Source of the DNA: DASVCN01 sp040905665
GTDB lineage: Bacteria > Deinococcota > Deinococci > Deinococcales > Trueperaceae
Reading direction: 5' to 3'
DNA length: 64,000 nucleotides
Assembly (NCBI GenBank): GCA_040905665.1
Contig: JBBDRD010000039.1
Span: 1 to 64,000 of the forward strand
Shown: in pieces, positions 22,476-31,024 of the stretch
Layout: each line of letters opens with the position of its first letter
Position numbering within the stretch: the stretch's first letter is position 1
Made by a program: the position numbers and the translations under genes
The notes under the pieces: generated by a model
The model's database searches: none
Told to the model about the DNA's origin: nothing
What the model saw: only the letters and a program-made list of their open reading frames with translations

Positions 22476-22634
22476 CCAACGGAAGGCTTCTTGGCCCTGT
22501 CGGACCCGCTCCGCTAGCTACAGTGTGGATACGGACGAATTGTGACCTGAGCCGGCGGTCGTTTGCTCCTGCTCCGCTACCATCCATTCACGCCGGCTGA
22601 ATTGTGAACCGTACTCGAAGCAGGCCGGGACCAT

Positions 22635-22668
22635 GCCCTCGTGAACAGGGTGCCCTCGTGAACAGGGT
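22635..22668. repeat. Two-copy 17-bp tandem repeat
   Basis: GCCCTCGTGAACAGGGT is present twice, perfectly and head to tail, in the 261-base gap between the divergent M3 and PEGA genes. No gene was seen in that gap. Confidence 0.85.
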
Positions 22669-22699
22669 CTCGTGACGGACCAGTTGATTGGGGGTGTGC

Positions 22700-23161
22700 A
22701 TGCGGAGAGTTGACGACCGAATCGGATTGAGTGCCTTAACGACCGTTCCCACATTGCGACAGGCTCCGGCCGAGCGCAGCGGGCCGCTCGCCCGTGTTCC
22801 TCTGCTGGAGGTACTCGTCGTTGCGCTGCTGGTGCTGCTTGTGGCGTCCACCGTCATTCTAGCCGGCAGGCAACAGGTAAACGCCGAGCAGGCCCAAGTG
22901 CTCCTCTCGATTAGCAGCGATCCCGACGGCGCGTCGGTGATTGTCGATGACCTGTGGGTGGGCAGAACTCCAATGGAGGTCGATCTGACCCGTGGCGAGG
23001 CGGTTTCTCTGCGGGTGGAGGCTCGCGAGCCGTATCTGGCGTACGACCTCTACAAGCCCTACCGCAGCGAGATTACGCTCGATGGAGATAGGAGTCTGCA
23101 GGTGTGGATACCCAGAACGACCGCTCAGGAGCAGGCGGAACAGTTAGCCGGCGGGAACTGA
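22700..23161 (+). CDS. Membrane-anchored PEGA-domain protein
   Basis: The 153-residue protein has one transmembrane helix near residues 35-56 (LLEVLVVALLVLLVASTVIL) and an extracytoplasmic PEGA-type beta domain starting SSDPDGASVIVDDLWVGRTP. The pattern of a conserved small strand with DPDGA, then VDDLWVG and TPMEVDL is typical of PEGA domains, which decorate surface proteins. There is no enzymatic motif. The ATG at 22700 was preferred to a TTG 12 bases upstream. It is followed after 78 bases by trxB on the same strand, but trxB has its own ribosome site and perhaps its own promoter. Function unknown. Confidence 0.7.
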   Translation: MRRVDDRIGLSALTTVPTLRQAPAERSGPLARVPLLEVLVVALLVLLVASTVILAGRQQVNAEQAQVLLSISSDPDGASVIVDDLWVGRTPMEVDLTRGEAVSLRVEAREPYLAYDLYKPYRSEITLDGDRSLQVWIPRTTAQEQAEQLAGGN

Positions 23162-23239
23162 AGGCATACCCCCAATGGGTATTCCAGGAGAGTGGCGGTT
23201 GGGGCAGTAGGTGCTAGCATATGCCTACGAGGAGGCCCC

Positions 23240-24211
23240 ATGGCGAAAGAACAGCTAGAGAGCGACGTAATAATCATAGGTGGAGGTCCGGCTGGCCTAA
23301 CTGCCGGGATCTACACCGGACGCGCTCAGCTTGGGACCATCATCCTCGAGAAGGGTCTGCCAGGCGGTCAGATCGCCCAGACCGAAGAGGTCGAGAACTA
23401 CCCCGGATTCGACGAGGCGGTAAGTGGACCCGAACTCTCGCAACGCATGGTGCGTCAGGCCGAAAAGTTCGGTGCACGAATCGCTATGGAGGAAGTGACC
23501 TCTATCCGCAAGCGGCCCGACGGGCGGTTCCAGGTCGAGGGGTACGACAGCGACTACCTCGCTCCGGCGCTAATTCTGGCCACCGGCGCGAATCCGCGGC
23601 GGCTTGGCGTGCCCGGCGAGGACGAGTTCTACGGACGAGGCGTCTCCACCTGCGCCACTTGCGACGGCTTTTTCTACCGTGGCAAGCGAGTGGTGGTCGT
23701 GGGAGGCGGTGACGCTGCGGTGGAAGAAGGACTCTTCCTCACCAAGTACGCCGACTCGGTCACGGTGATCCACCGACGCGAAGAGCTCCGCGCGAACAAG
23801 GCGGCACAGGAACGCGCTTTTGCGAACGGCAAAATGCACTGGGTGTGGAACTCCGTCGTTGAGGAGGTCTTGGGCGACGACGGGATGGTAACCGGCGTTC
23901 GCGTCTGCAACCTGGAAACACACGAGGAGAGGGTACTCGAGGCCGACGGCGTGTTCGTCTACATCGGACACGAGCCTAATACCGGCTACCTGCGTGGTGT
24001 GGTCGAACTTACCCGCAGCGGCTACGTCGAGGTGCGCGACGAGATCTATACCAATGTCGAGGGGATTTTCGCGGCCGGTGACATTGCCGACGAAGTCTAC
24101 CGTCAGCTTTCAACCAGCGTTGGAGCGGGAACGCGGGCCGCAATGGCCGTCGAGCGCTGGCTCGCCGAGCAGGAGAGACCGGCGGCCGAGGTGGTAGGGA
24201 CCTTAGCCTGA
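23240..24211 (+). CDS. trxB: Thioredoxin reductase
   Basis: TrxB passes electrons from NADPH through FAD and a redox disulfide to thioredoxin. The 323-residue protein has the FAD-binding GGGPAGLTAGIYTGR (residues 14-28), the NADPH site VVVGGGDAAVEEGLFL, and the redox-active CATC at residues 138-141. The C-terminal GIFAAGDIADEVYRQ matches the usual second FAD motif. The ATG at 23240 follows a GAGGAGG sequence at a spacing of four bases; a longer upstream frame has no family similarity. The sequence TAGCAT at 23215-23220 might be a -10 box. It could also belong to the ferredoxin/flavodoxin-type reductases of the same fold, but CATC fits thioredoxin reductase. Confidence 0.94.
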   Translation: MAKEQLESDVIIIGGGPAGLTAGIYTGRAQLGTIILEKGLPGGQIAQTEEVENYPGFDEAVSGPELSQRMVRQAEKFGARIAMEEVTSIRKRPDGRFQVEGYDSDYLAPALILATGANPRRLGVPGEDEFYGRGVSTCATCDGFFYRGKRVVVVGGGDAAVEEGLFLTKYADSVTVIHRREELRANKAAQERAFANGKMHWVWNSVVEEVLGDDGMVTGVRVCNLETHEERVLEADGVFVYIGHEPNTGYLRGVVELTRSGYVEVRDEIYTNVEGIFAAGDIADEVYRQLSTSVGAGTRAAMAVERWLAEQERPAAEVVGTLA

Positions 24212-24232
24212 GGAGTTGCGCCCCGACTCGAA

Positions 24233-25267
24233 TCAACGCGGAACGAAGTCGTAAAACAAGATCATCTCCTCTGCTCGGGTGAGCAGGTAGTGAGCGTCGC
24301 TCCACAACGGAACGCCCACACCTGCCCGCCAGCCACGGCCGCTTTCATCGAAGCTCAGCAGGAAGAAGTCGCCCGCCGGCTCTACACTCCACTCCTCACC
24401 ATTGAACTCCTCGTCCTCGGGCCGGCTCTCGGCCGAAGCCCGGTAAAGCGGCTCCGGCGCTTGCGGTAGTAAGCCTGTACCGACCGCCAGCATCCCAGGG
24501 CCCTCTCCGCTTTCGCCCGGCTGCGCTACTCCCAACGTAGCCAATTCACTCTCCCCGCCCGATGCGACCAGCTCGAGAATCACCAGGAAAGGCGGGCCGT
24601 AGACGGGTCTGCCCTGTAGCGGTTCGATATCTGCCGAACTGAGTCCCAAACGCGACGCTACCGACTCGAGCAGGGCGAGCCGGTACGCCTCGCGCGCCTC
24701 CGGTGCGTCATCCTCCCAGGTCGAGGGCCATAAGGCCATGCTCCTGAGCCTCAATACACCGCCTTCCACCGGGGCGGCGCTCCAGGCTTCGAACACCCAC
24801 GGCTCTTCGTCGCCCAAGATCCGGTAAGTTGCCGGCGAAGCGGCATTTTCCTGATTGCGCAAGGCGACCCGGTCGCCCCACGGCAGGACGTCCAGCTCCC
24901 CTCCACTAAACTGCACCAGCACCCGTGGTTCTAACGGCATCACACCAGCGGGGATGCCTTCGGCCAATGCAGGCAGCGGGGGTCCACCCGCGACGATCGA
25001 CATCGCTTGCGCGAACACCAGCGCCGCCGCTCGGTTACCGAAGGCGCCGACCCTCACCCTATAGATATCTCCCTGTACCGTCGTCGCCCGCACCACGTAT
25101 GCAGGAAACGCGTCGTTGAGCAGGGTTCGCTGCACCGAGAGCGCCGACTCCTGATCGGAAACCGCCACGATCTGCACGGTGTACGAGATAGCCTGTGCGC
25201 TCACCAGCGCCCATAGTGCCAACAGCGCGACTGGCAGCCTCCGCGGAAGCTGAGCGAGGCCCGGCAT
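24233..25267 (-). CDS. Secreted SPOR-domain protein
   Basis: The 344-residue product has a signal peptide (LPRRLPVALLALWALVSAQA) and then a SPOR-type domain of about 75 residues (SYTVQIVAVSDQESALSVQR, followed by YRVRVGAFGNRAAALVFAQA). SPOR domains bind denuded septal peptidoglycan. The remaining 240 residues are not recognised, with no catalytic motif seen. It begins directly after the ABC permease stop (TGA then ATG), so it is in the same operon as the ABC exporter. That suggests an envelope role, but a link to the exporter's substrate is inference. Confidence 0.7.
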   Translation of the reverse strand: MPGLAQLPRRLPVALLALWALVSAQAISYTVQIVAVSDQESALSVQRTLLNDAFPAYVVRATTVQGDIYRVRVGAFGNRAAALVFAQAMSIVAGGPPLPALAEGIPAGVMPLEPRVLVQFSGGELDVLPWGDRVALRNQENAASPATYRILGDEEPWVFEAWSAAPVEGGVLRLRSMALWPSTWEDDAPEAREAYRLALLESVASRLGLSSADIEPLQGRPVYGPPFLVILELVASGGESELATLGVAQPGESGEGPGMLAVGTGLLPQAPEPLYRASAESRPEDEEFNGEEWSVEPAGDFFLLSFDESGRGWRAGVGVPLWSDAHYLLTRAEEMILFYDFVPR

Positions 25268-26041
25268 TCAGAAGTCCTTTCGCTCGAAGAGCACCACCGC
25301 GGCAACCGCGAAGGCGGTGCAATAGACGAAAATGAGAAGCACCACCCAGCCCATGCCCGCCACCGGAGCCACGTAGCTCGAGAGCTGGGAGGTGAGGAGA
25401 TACGGCTCAATCGCGGGGAACACCACCAACAGTTTCATGGCGATGAGCGTGCCGAGCGTGGCGAGAGCACCGCCGGCCGCGCTCATGAACATCACCGTGA
25501 AGAGGACCGCTAGAAGACTGATGGGAATCAGGCTGATCGCGGCAACCGCGTATGCCCAAACGATTTCGGCCAACGCCGGGGCGGGCTGCATGAGCCCCTC
25601 GCCAAGAATGCCACCGGCGCCCAGGCCGGTGCCACCAACGAAGGAGCCGTAGCCGTAGAAGGCGCCTGTGATCAACGACACCAACAGCAGGAAGAGCAAG
25701 AGCAGGAACGGGTAGAGCGACGAAACGATCAGCTTCGCCAGCAACCACCGTGAGCGGCTGACGGGGCGCAGGAGGATGGTGGGCAGCGTCCCGTAGCTCA
25801 TCTCGATGCCCAGCAACTCGGCCGAGGTTATCGCCACCAGCAGCGGCAACAAGAACTCCATGCTGGATAGCAGTCCGAGTGCCGGCACTTGATAGCCCGA
25901 TACCAGGTAGAAACCGTAAACGTCGAAGATTCCCGGTGCATACGACCAGAGGAGTGGGAAGATCACCAGCAGCAACAGGCTAAAGCGCAGGCTGCCCAGC
26001 CGCACCAGCTTGCCGAACTCCATACGCAGCAGGGCGCTCAT
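25268..26041 (-). CDS. ABC-2 type transporter permease
   Basis: The 257-residue protein has about six hydrophobic segments (for example SLRFSLLLLVIFPLLW and LIVSSLYPFLLLLFLLLVSL) and fits ABC-2 export permeases of the NatB/gliding type. Typical is LGIEMSYGTLPTILLRPVSR between the second and third helices. It overlaps the ATPase gene upstream (ATGA at 26038-26041), and the SPOR gene follows without a gap. Substrate is unknown; such two-component exporters move drugs, lipids or peptides, or have regulatory roles. Whole complex is ATPase plus this permease as dimers. Confidence 0.85.
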   Translation of the reverse strand: MSALLRMEFGKLVRLGSLRFSLLLLVIFPLLWSYAPGIFDVYGFYLVSGYQVPALGLLSSMEFLLPLLVAITSAELLGIEMSYGTLPTILLRPVSRSRWLLAKLIVSSLYPFLLLLFLLLVSLITGAFYGYGSFVGGTGLGAGGILGEGLMQPAPALAEIVWAYAVAAISLIPISLLAVLFTVMFMSAAGGALATLGTLIAMKLLVVFPAIEPYLLTSQLSSYVAPVAGMGWVVLLIFVYCTAFAVAAVVLFERKDF

Positions 26042-27054
26042 GCTTGACCCCGGCCAACGGCGTCCTCATCCTCGGACGCTTCAGTTACTCGGCCCTCAAA
26101 GCTGCTTTCGGACGCCTCACCGTCTGGTGCCTCATCGGCATTCGACGCACGCCGCTCTCCCAGGCGGTCCTGATAGTAGGCACGCAAATTGAAGGTGTCG
26201 CGCGAGAGCGCCAGCAGGTCGATGCGAGCCTTCGTGAGGACTGGCGCCACGCGAGGCAGCTCCGCGGGATCGGTGAGTTGAAAAAGTACTTCATGTCCGC
26301 GGATTCCTGCCTGGGTAACGAACGACTGGGTGTCGAGGAGCACGCGAGCCGCATGAACATCGGAAACGCTCGCCCTAAAGCGCGCTTGCCGGTCACGCAG
26401 GTCCACCTCGTCGATGAGTGTGCCCTCCTCGAGGATCGCCACGCGCGAACAGTAGGTGGCGACCTCGTCGAGGTGGTGGGTAGAGAGCAGCACGGCGGTG
26501 CCCTGGGCTGCGGCGTCGCGCAGCACACGGTGGACCAGATGCAGGCTCAGTGGATCCATACCGCTGGCCGGCTCATCGAGGATCAGAACATCGGGTTCGG
26601 AAAGCAGCGCCGCCGCCACCCCCAGCCGCTGGCGCATTCCCAGGCTATAGACCCCCACCCGTCGATCGGCCGAGGGCCCCAACTCCATCATGTCGAGAAC
26701 TTGGCCAATTCGTGCCGCCGGAACTCCACCCACCAGGCGCGCGTGAAGCTCCAGGTTCGCACGTCCACTCAGATAAGGGTAGAAGGCAGCCGGCGCCTCG
26801 ACGACCGCACCCAGGCGGCGACGCACATCGGGTCGTTGGTGCGGATCGAAGCCCAGAAGTCGCACGCTTCCCGAGCTGGGGAAGGCGAGCCCGGAAACCA
26901 GTCTGATCACGGTTGTCTTTCCGGCGCCGTTTGGACCAACGAGGGCGTACACCTCTCCCGGATCGACATGGAAGGTAAGGTCGCGGACGATGGGCCTGGG
27001 TCCGTACGCCTTGGTGAGCCTCTCAGTTGCGATTGCTGCGATGGGCATGGTCAT
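26038..27054 (-). CDS. ABC transporter ATP-binding protein
   Basis: This 338-residue ATPase energises the adjacent ABC-2 permease. The Walker A motif is GPNGAGKTTVIRL, the signature is SLGMRQRLGVAAALL, the Walker B is VLILDEPASGMDPL, and the switch histidine is in LLSTHHLDEVATYC. The first 220 residues form the cassette; the C-terminal 110 residues resemble the regulatory or substrate-coupling tail of bacitracin-type exporters and end in an acidic, low-complexity stretch. A TAGACT box lies 12 bases before its ATG. It overlaps the permease gene by four bases. Substrate unknown. Confidence 0.9.
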   Translation of the reverse strand: MTMPIAAIATERLTKAYGPRPIVRDLTFHVDPGEVYALVGPNGAGKTTVIRLVSGLAFPSSGSVRLLGFDPHQRPDVRRRLGAVVEAPAAFYPYLSGRANLELHARLVGGVPAARIGQVLDMMELGPSADRRVGVYSLGMRQRLGVAAALLSEPDVLILDEPASGMDPLSLHLVHRVLRDAAAQGTAVLLSTHHLDEVATYCSRVAILEEGTLIDEVDLRDRQARFRASVSDVHAARVLLDTQSFVTQAGIRGHEVLFQLTDPAELPRVAPVLTKARIDLLALSRDTFNLRAYYQDRLGERRASNADEAPDGEASESSFEGRVTEASEDEDAVGRGQA

Positions 27055-27066
27055 CCTCGTGGTTTC

Positions 27067-27072
27067 AGTCTA
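27067..27072 (-). promoter_or_regulatory. -10 box of the ABC exporter operon
   Basis: TAGACT on the minus strand lies 12 bases before the ATG at 27054, giving a very short 5' end. No convincing -35 was identified. Confidence 0.45.
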
Positions 27073-27132
27073 CGAATGCTGCTGCCCGGCTGCGATGTGA
27101 TTCTTCATCGCTCCCGCCTCCTGGCGACGCGC

Positions 27133-28596
27133 TCAACGACCGCCGGCGGCAGGCGCGTCCTCTCCGCCATCAGCAAGACCCCGCACCAGCAACGACGCAA
27201 GGATATGCTCCATCGCCTTGTCGATCGCTTGGTCGAAGTCGCTGGCATCGACGACGGGAACGCGCTCGGCCCGAGCCCGGTCGAGCAGGTACTCCTGCAG
27301 CATCCGTATTTCACGGAAGTGATCTAGATACGCGTCCTGGTCGCGACGATCGTTCGTCTGCCGCTCCCGCAGCCCAAAATGGTCGCGGTGGCTCTTCTCG
27401 TCTTCGACTATCAGCATCAACTCCACGACCAGCGCACCCTCGAACTCCCTGCGTGGTGAGAGTCCGGGCACCAGGTGAATTCCTTCCATCACCAGCGACA
27501 TGTTCTCGAGCAAACTCCGTTCGATGATCGCGGTAACCGCCGTGGCTAACTGCTGTATTTGGGCGCGAAAGCCGCGGATGACCCTCACCGGCTCCGGTTT
27601 CGCGCCGATCCGCTCCGGAGGTAACAGCTCGGCCCGCCAGGCGGTATAGCTCGACTCGTGCAGTAGCGGGCTAAGCTCCGCCGAGATGAGCGACCGCAGC
27701 GCCTGCCGTACCGCATCGGTCGAGACCATCCGGGGTATCCCCAGCCGGTAACCGAGTTCAGAGGCCACGGTGCTCTTCCCCACCCCCGGCGCTCCTCCGA
27801 TGAGAACGACCACCGGCCGTTCCGACTGACGCAGTTGGTGCAACAGTTGATAGCGCCTGGCGAAATCGACGCCAGCCTCCTCCACCAGCAGGCGCTCCAC
27901 CTCGCGACGAACCCGGACCCGTGTGACGTTGCGCTCGCCCGAGCGCCACAAGATATCCTCGATCCGCTTGGCCAGGTTATAGGCAAGTTCGGGACCCAGA
28001 CCGACCGACATCAAGGCACGCGCCAGAATGCCGCGCGAGTAAGGCAGCCGGCTACCGTCGGACTCGAGCACATAGAGGTCCACGGGATCGTTGAGGCTGG
28101 ACTCATAGGTGAGGCGCGCCTCGCGACCATAGCGAGACTCGAGTGCCAGGGCAACGATGTGCGCCAGCATGTCCTCTTCGATCGACAGGTAACCCTGCGC
28201 CCGCAGGCTCTGCTCCACCTGCTTTGCGATCGCGTATGCCTCCTTGAAAGGGAGGCCGTACTTCTCCAGCGAATGGCTCAGGGTACGTCTGGAAAAGGTC
28301 TCTGAGTCACTCTCCTTGGTCACCTTCATCGAGACGAAGGGCGGTGTTTGGGTGCGAAAGCGCTGCGCAGCTTCGGGCGAAACCCGCTCACGCACTACCT
28401 GCTCCAGCCGGACCATGAGGTCGTTGAGCTCCACATCCCTCACATCGCGGGAGCGGAGTTGCTTCTCCATGTCGCGGGCGATGCGAATTGCATCGTCGGT
28501 GAGCACTCCGGCCCCCTGCAGCGCCTCCACCACCTCGCCGGCGGAGTAGGCGTAGCGCTCGTCGCCGCGGCTTACACGCACGTCATGACGCTTCAC
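27133..28596 (-). CDS. 2-phosphoglycerate kinase-like protein with three ATP-cone-like repeats
   Basis: The 487-residue protein combines three tandem ATP-cone-like regulatory units with a P-loop kinase. The repeats span roughly residues 6-80, 90-165 and 173-250 and share an AYSAGEVVEAL / TFSRRTLSHSL / PYSRGILARAL core followed by an AxxIAKxIEx helix. The kinase part starts at VVVLIGGAPGVGKSTVASEL (residues 263-282) and contains STDAVRQALRSLI and VMEGIHLVPG, as in 2-phosphoglycerate kinases. In archaea such kinases help make cyclic 2,3-diphosphoglycerate; in bacteria the product is not established. The GTG start is preceded by GGAGG. It follows the Nudix gene after 72 bases. Confidence 0.75.
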   Translation of the reverse strand: MKRHDVRVSRGDERYAYSAGEVVEALQGAGVLTDDAIRIARDMEKQLRSRDVRDVELNDLMVRLEQVVRERVSPEAAQRFRTQTPPFVSMKVTKESDSETFSRRTLSHSLEKYGLPFKEAYAIAKQVEQSLRAQGYLSIEEDMLAHIVALALESRYGREARLTYESSLNDPVDLYVLESDGSRLPYSRGILARALMSVGLGPELAYNLAKRIEDILWRSGERNVTRVRVRREVERLLVEEAGVDFARRYQLLHQLRQSERPVVVLIGGAPGVGKSTVASELGYRLGIPRMVSTDAVRQALRSLISAELSPLLHESSYTAWRAELLPPERIGAKPEPVRVIRGFRAQIQQLATAVTAIIERSLLENMSLVMEGIHLVPGLSPRREFEGALVVELMLIVEDEKSHRDHFGLRERQTNDRRDQDAYLDHFREIRMLQEYLLDRARAERVPVVDASDFDQAIDKAMEHILASLLVRGLADGGEDAPAAGGR

Positions 28597-28668
28597 CGGT
28601 TCCCCTCCGCCGAACGCTCCCCTTTTGCCGGACTCCTCCGTTTAGGCGTTTTCATCGTGCTGAGGCTA

Positions 28669-29262
28669 TCACGAGGAACTTACAAAACGGGCTCCGCCGC
28701 CCGGCAAGAGATCGAGCAATTCCTTCACCACGTTCCCGGTGAAGCCCCAGATCAAGCGCTCCCCCCAAACGTAGTAATGAATGCGCCGCCGCATTCCCTC
28801 CAACACCCGCTCCTCCCAACGCGGCACGATCCCACCAAGCTCGGAGAGCGGAACCGAGAACACCTCGGCCACCTCGCTCGGGTTGGGTTCGAGTGGCTGG
28901 GGCCAGAGGAGGACGGCGACCACCGGTGTGGCGATGAACCGAGCCGGGGAGGGGTGATCGCTCAGCCTGCCGATGATCGACCGGACGGGCACCTCCAAGC
29001 CGATCTCCTCGCGAGTCTCGCGCACCGCACCCTCCTCGGGGGTCTCATCCGCTTCCAGGCCACCGCCCGGAAAAGCGATCTGGCCGGCATGGTGTGTGAG
29101 CATCTCCCCCCGCACCGTAAAGAGCAGTTCCAGTCCCTCAGGCCCCTGGAGGATGGGCACCAGCACCGCCGCCTGCCGAAAGCCGGGAATCTCCAGGCGC
29201 TTCGGCTCGCGCCGGCGAAGGGCGCCGCGCAGTTCCTCAACGGTGAGGTGAGAAGGGTTCAT
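28669..29262 (-). CDS. Nudix hydrolase, CoA pyrophosphatase type
   Basis: The 197-residue enzyme carries the Nudix box GGGLEADETPEEGAVRETRE followed by EIGLEV, with the catalytic glutamates. The preceding HHAGQIAFPGG is the hallmark of the CoA-diphosphatase (UPF0035/Nudt7-Nudt8) branch, which splits CoA or acyl-CoA to phosphopantetheine and 3',5'-ADP. Its ATG overlaps the mazG stop (ATGA), so it is second to a housecleaning pyrophosphatase. That neighbourhood fits a nucleotide-sanitation role. Size is normal for the family. Confidence 0.9.
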   Translation of the reverse strand: MNPSHLTVEELRGALRRREPKRLEIPGFRQAAVLVPILQGPEGLELLFTVRGEMLTHHAGQIAFPGGGLEADETPEEGAVRETREEIGLEVPVRSIIGRLSDHPSPARFIATPVVAVLLWPQPLEPNPSEVAEVFSVPLSELGGIVPRWEERVLEGMRRRIHYYVWGERLIWGFTGNVVKELLDLLPGGGARFVSSS

Positions 29263-29876
29263 TTGCCGTCACCTTCCGCCAGCGCCGCATCGATCGCCTC
29301 GCGAAGGGCCAACTCGGGATCTACGCCATGATGGCGCGCCATTTGCGCGACGGCCAGCAGATGACGACCAATTCCTTCGTGCGTCTGCTCGAGGTGGGGA
29401 AGGGACTCGGGGACGCCCCAGCCCACCGCCTTGCCCACCTCGGCAGCGCGCATCAGCCCAGGTAGGCTGCGTGGAACCTTGGCGGCCGCCGACTGTGGCT
29501 CCGCCTCCCCTTTCGCCCGCCGCTCGTCCGCCTTGATCGCCTGCCAGTTGGCGACTACCTCATCGGCGTCGACCACGTCGGTATCGCCGAAGATATGCGG
29601 GTGCCGCCGGATGAGCTTGGCTACGATGGCCTCCTCGATATCGCCATAGGCGAAGGCGCCCTCCTCCTCACCGATCACTGCGTGAAAGGCGACCTGCAGC
29701 AGCACGTCACCAAGCTCGTCGGTGACCGCTTCCAAGTCGCCAGAAGAGATTGCGTCCACCGCCTCGGCCGCCTCCTCGAGCAGGTACCGCCGCAACGTCA
29801 GATGTGTCTGCTTCCTGTCCCAGGGGCAGCCCTCGGGCGCTCGCAGCTGCCTCATGATCTCGAGGAGTTTCTGCAT
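29259..29876 (-). CDS. mazG: Nucleoside triphosphate pyrophosphohydrolase MazG
   Basis: MazG hydrolyses NTPs and dNTPs to monophosphates and pyrophosphate, clearing damaged nucleotides. The 205-residue protein starts RQLRAPEGCPWDRKQTHLTL, the classic MazG opening, followed by EEAAEAVDAI and DELGDVLLQVAFHA, which hold the metal-binding ExxE and ExxD motifs. It has a shorter C-terminal half than the E. coli protein but keeps VGWGVPESLPHLEQ-like second-domain remnants. The gene lies four bases after the PgeF fusion gene and overlaps the Nudix gene, forming one sanitation operon. GGAAGGGG precedes the ATG. Confidence 0.94.
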   Translation of the reverse strand: MQKLLEIMRQLRAPEGCPWDRKQTHLTLRRYLLEEAAEAVDAISSGDLEAVTDELGDVLLQVAFHAVIGEEEGAFAYGDIEEAIVAKLIRRHPHIFGDTDVVDADEVVANWQAIKADERRAKGEAEPQSAAAKVPRSLPGLMRAAEVGKAVGWGVPESLPHLEQTHEGIGRHLLAVAQMARHHGVDPELALREAIDAALAEGDGK

Positions 29877-29880
29877 GTCG

Positions 29881-30936
29881 TTACCCCTTCCCCGCTACCG
29901 AAACCGCCCGCACCGCGGCCCAGTGGCGCCCGGTAACCCCACGATCCCGCCGATGAGAGAAGAAGCGCTCGGGCTCGCACGAGGTACACGCCGGCACAGC
30001 GGAGCGGTCCTCATGCGGTCCCTGAACCCGTCCGGCGAGGTCAATCGAAGCTCGGGGCACGCCGGCCTCGCAGAGTGCATGAAGGTTCGCCCCTGCCAGG
30101 TCGAGTCGCCAGCTTCCCTCAACACCTCTACTGGCGATCTCGTGCGGAAAGCCGGCCCCTTCGAAGCGCGCCACGAGGTCGCTGCTTACCTCGTAGCAGC
30201 CTTGGCAGATCCCAGGGCCCAGCGCCACTCTCAGATCTTCCGGCTTGCTGCCGAACTGGGTAGCCAGCGCCTCGACCGTCTTCGCCGCCAGGCGCTCCAA
30301 CGTCCCGCGCCAGCCGCAATGCGCCGCTCCCACGGCGCCGTGCACCGAGTCGAAGAAGAGAAGCGGTAGGCAATCGGCGCTAGCTATGACCAACAGTTTC
30401 ATGGGGTCGTCGCTTATCTGGGCGTCGGCCTCCACGATCGCACTGCTTTGCGCCACAGCTACCCGGTCGCCATGCACCTGGTCCAGGAGGCAGAGTTGCG
30501 CTTCGTCCGCAGCAAACCAGTCGCGAAAAATCGCTCTGTTTCGTTCTATCCGCTCCGGGTCATCGCCCGTGTTCGCGCCCAAATTAAGGCTGGCATAGGG
30601 GCCGCCGCTAACGCCGCCCGATCTACTCGAGAAACCGTGGGGAGCTCCAAAGCCGGCTATCGACAAAACCGGTGCGTCGTACCGCACCTGCGATCGAGTT
30701 GCTATAAGTTCGAGCTTACCGTGACGCGAAAGTTTCTTGATCTGCAACTCTCGCTTTAGAGCCGCCGACCGATCCGCCGCCGGCTCCACGTAGGCAAGCC
30801 TCGCTGGTAGCCGCGAGCGCGTGTAGGCCGCGCCTTCGCCACTGTTGTGAGCCGATTCACGCTGGGCCGGATCTCGAGTGATGCCGGTGTAAAGCGAGCC
30901 GTCAGAGCAGGAGAGCAAGTAGACGTACCAACTCAC
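29881..30936 (-). CDS. Fusion of GIY-YIG nuclease domain and PgeF/YfiH (laccase-domain) protein
   Basis: The first 80 residues are a complete small GIY-YIG endonuclease domain (WYVYLLSCSDGSLYTGITRD, then an HNSGEGAAYTRSRLPARLAY region and a C-terminal basic helix) like the UPF0213/YhbQ group. Residues from about 88 to the end are a PgeF/YfiH protein with LDQVHGDRVAV, ADCLPLLFFDSVHGAVGAAH, CGWRGTLERLA, GPGICQGCYEV and the terminal FFSHRRDRGVTGRHWAAV, containing the His/Cys zinc ligands. PgeF proteins edit misincorporated amino acids in peptidoglycan or act on purine nucleosides. The frame is continuous, so this is a real fusion rather than two genes. Start GTG 30936. A fused nuclease is unusual. 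Confidence 0.85.
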   Translation of the reverse strand: MSWYVYLLSCSDGSLYTGITRDPAQRESAHNSGEGAAYTRSRLPARLAYVEPAADRSAALKRELQIKKLSRHGKLELIATRSQVRYDAPVLSIAGFGAPHGFSSRSGGVSGGPYASLNLGANTGDDPERIERNRAIFRDWFAADEAQLCLLDQVHGDRVAVAQSSAIVEADAQISDDPMKLLVIASADCLPLLFFDSVHGAVGAAHCGWRGTLERLAAKTVEALATQFGSKPEDLRVALGPGICQGCYEVSSDLVARFEGAGFPHEIASRGVEGSWRLDLAGANLHALCEAGVPRASIDLAGRVQGPHEDRSAVPACTSCEPERFFSHRRDRGVTGRHWAAVRAVSVAGKG

Positions 30937-31024
30937 CCAATAGCTCCCGGCATCGCTTGCCGGCGAGCTCTTCCTACGGCTCCCTTAGCGTCTCTCCCCA
31001 CAGCTCCCCGGTGTTCCGTCAACA

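Noticed and set aside
26044..27327. Plus-strand open frame of about 427 codons
   Set aside because: Antisense to the ABC ATPase with its complete Walker motifs; no family features.
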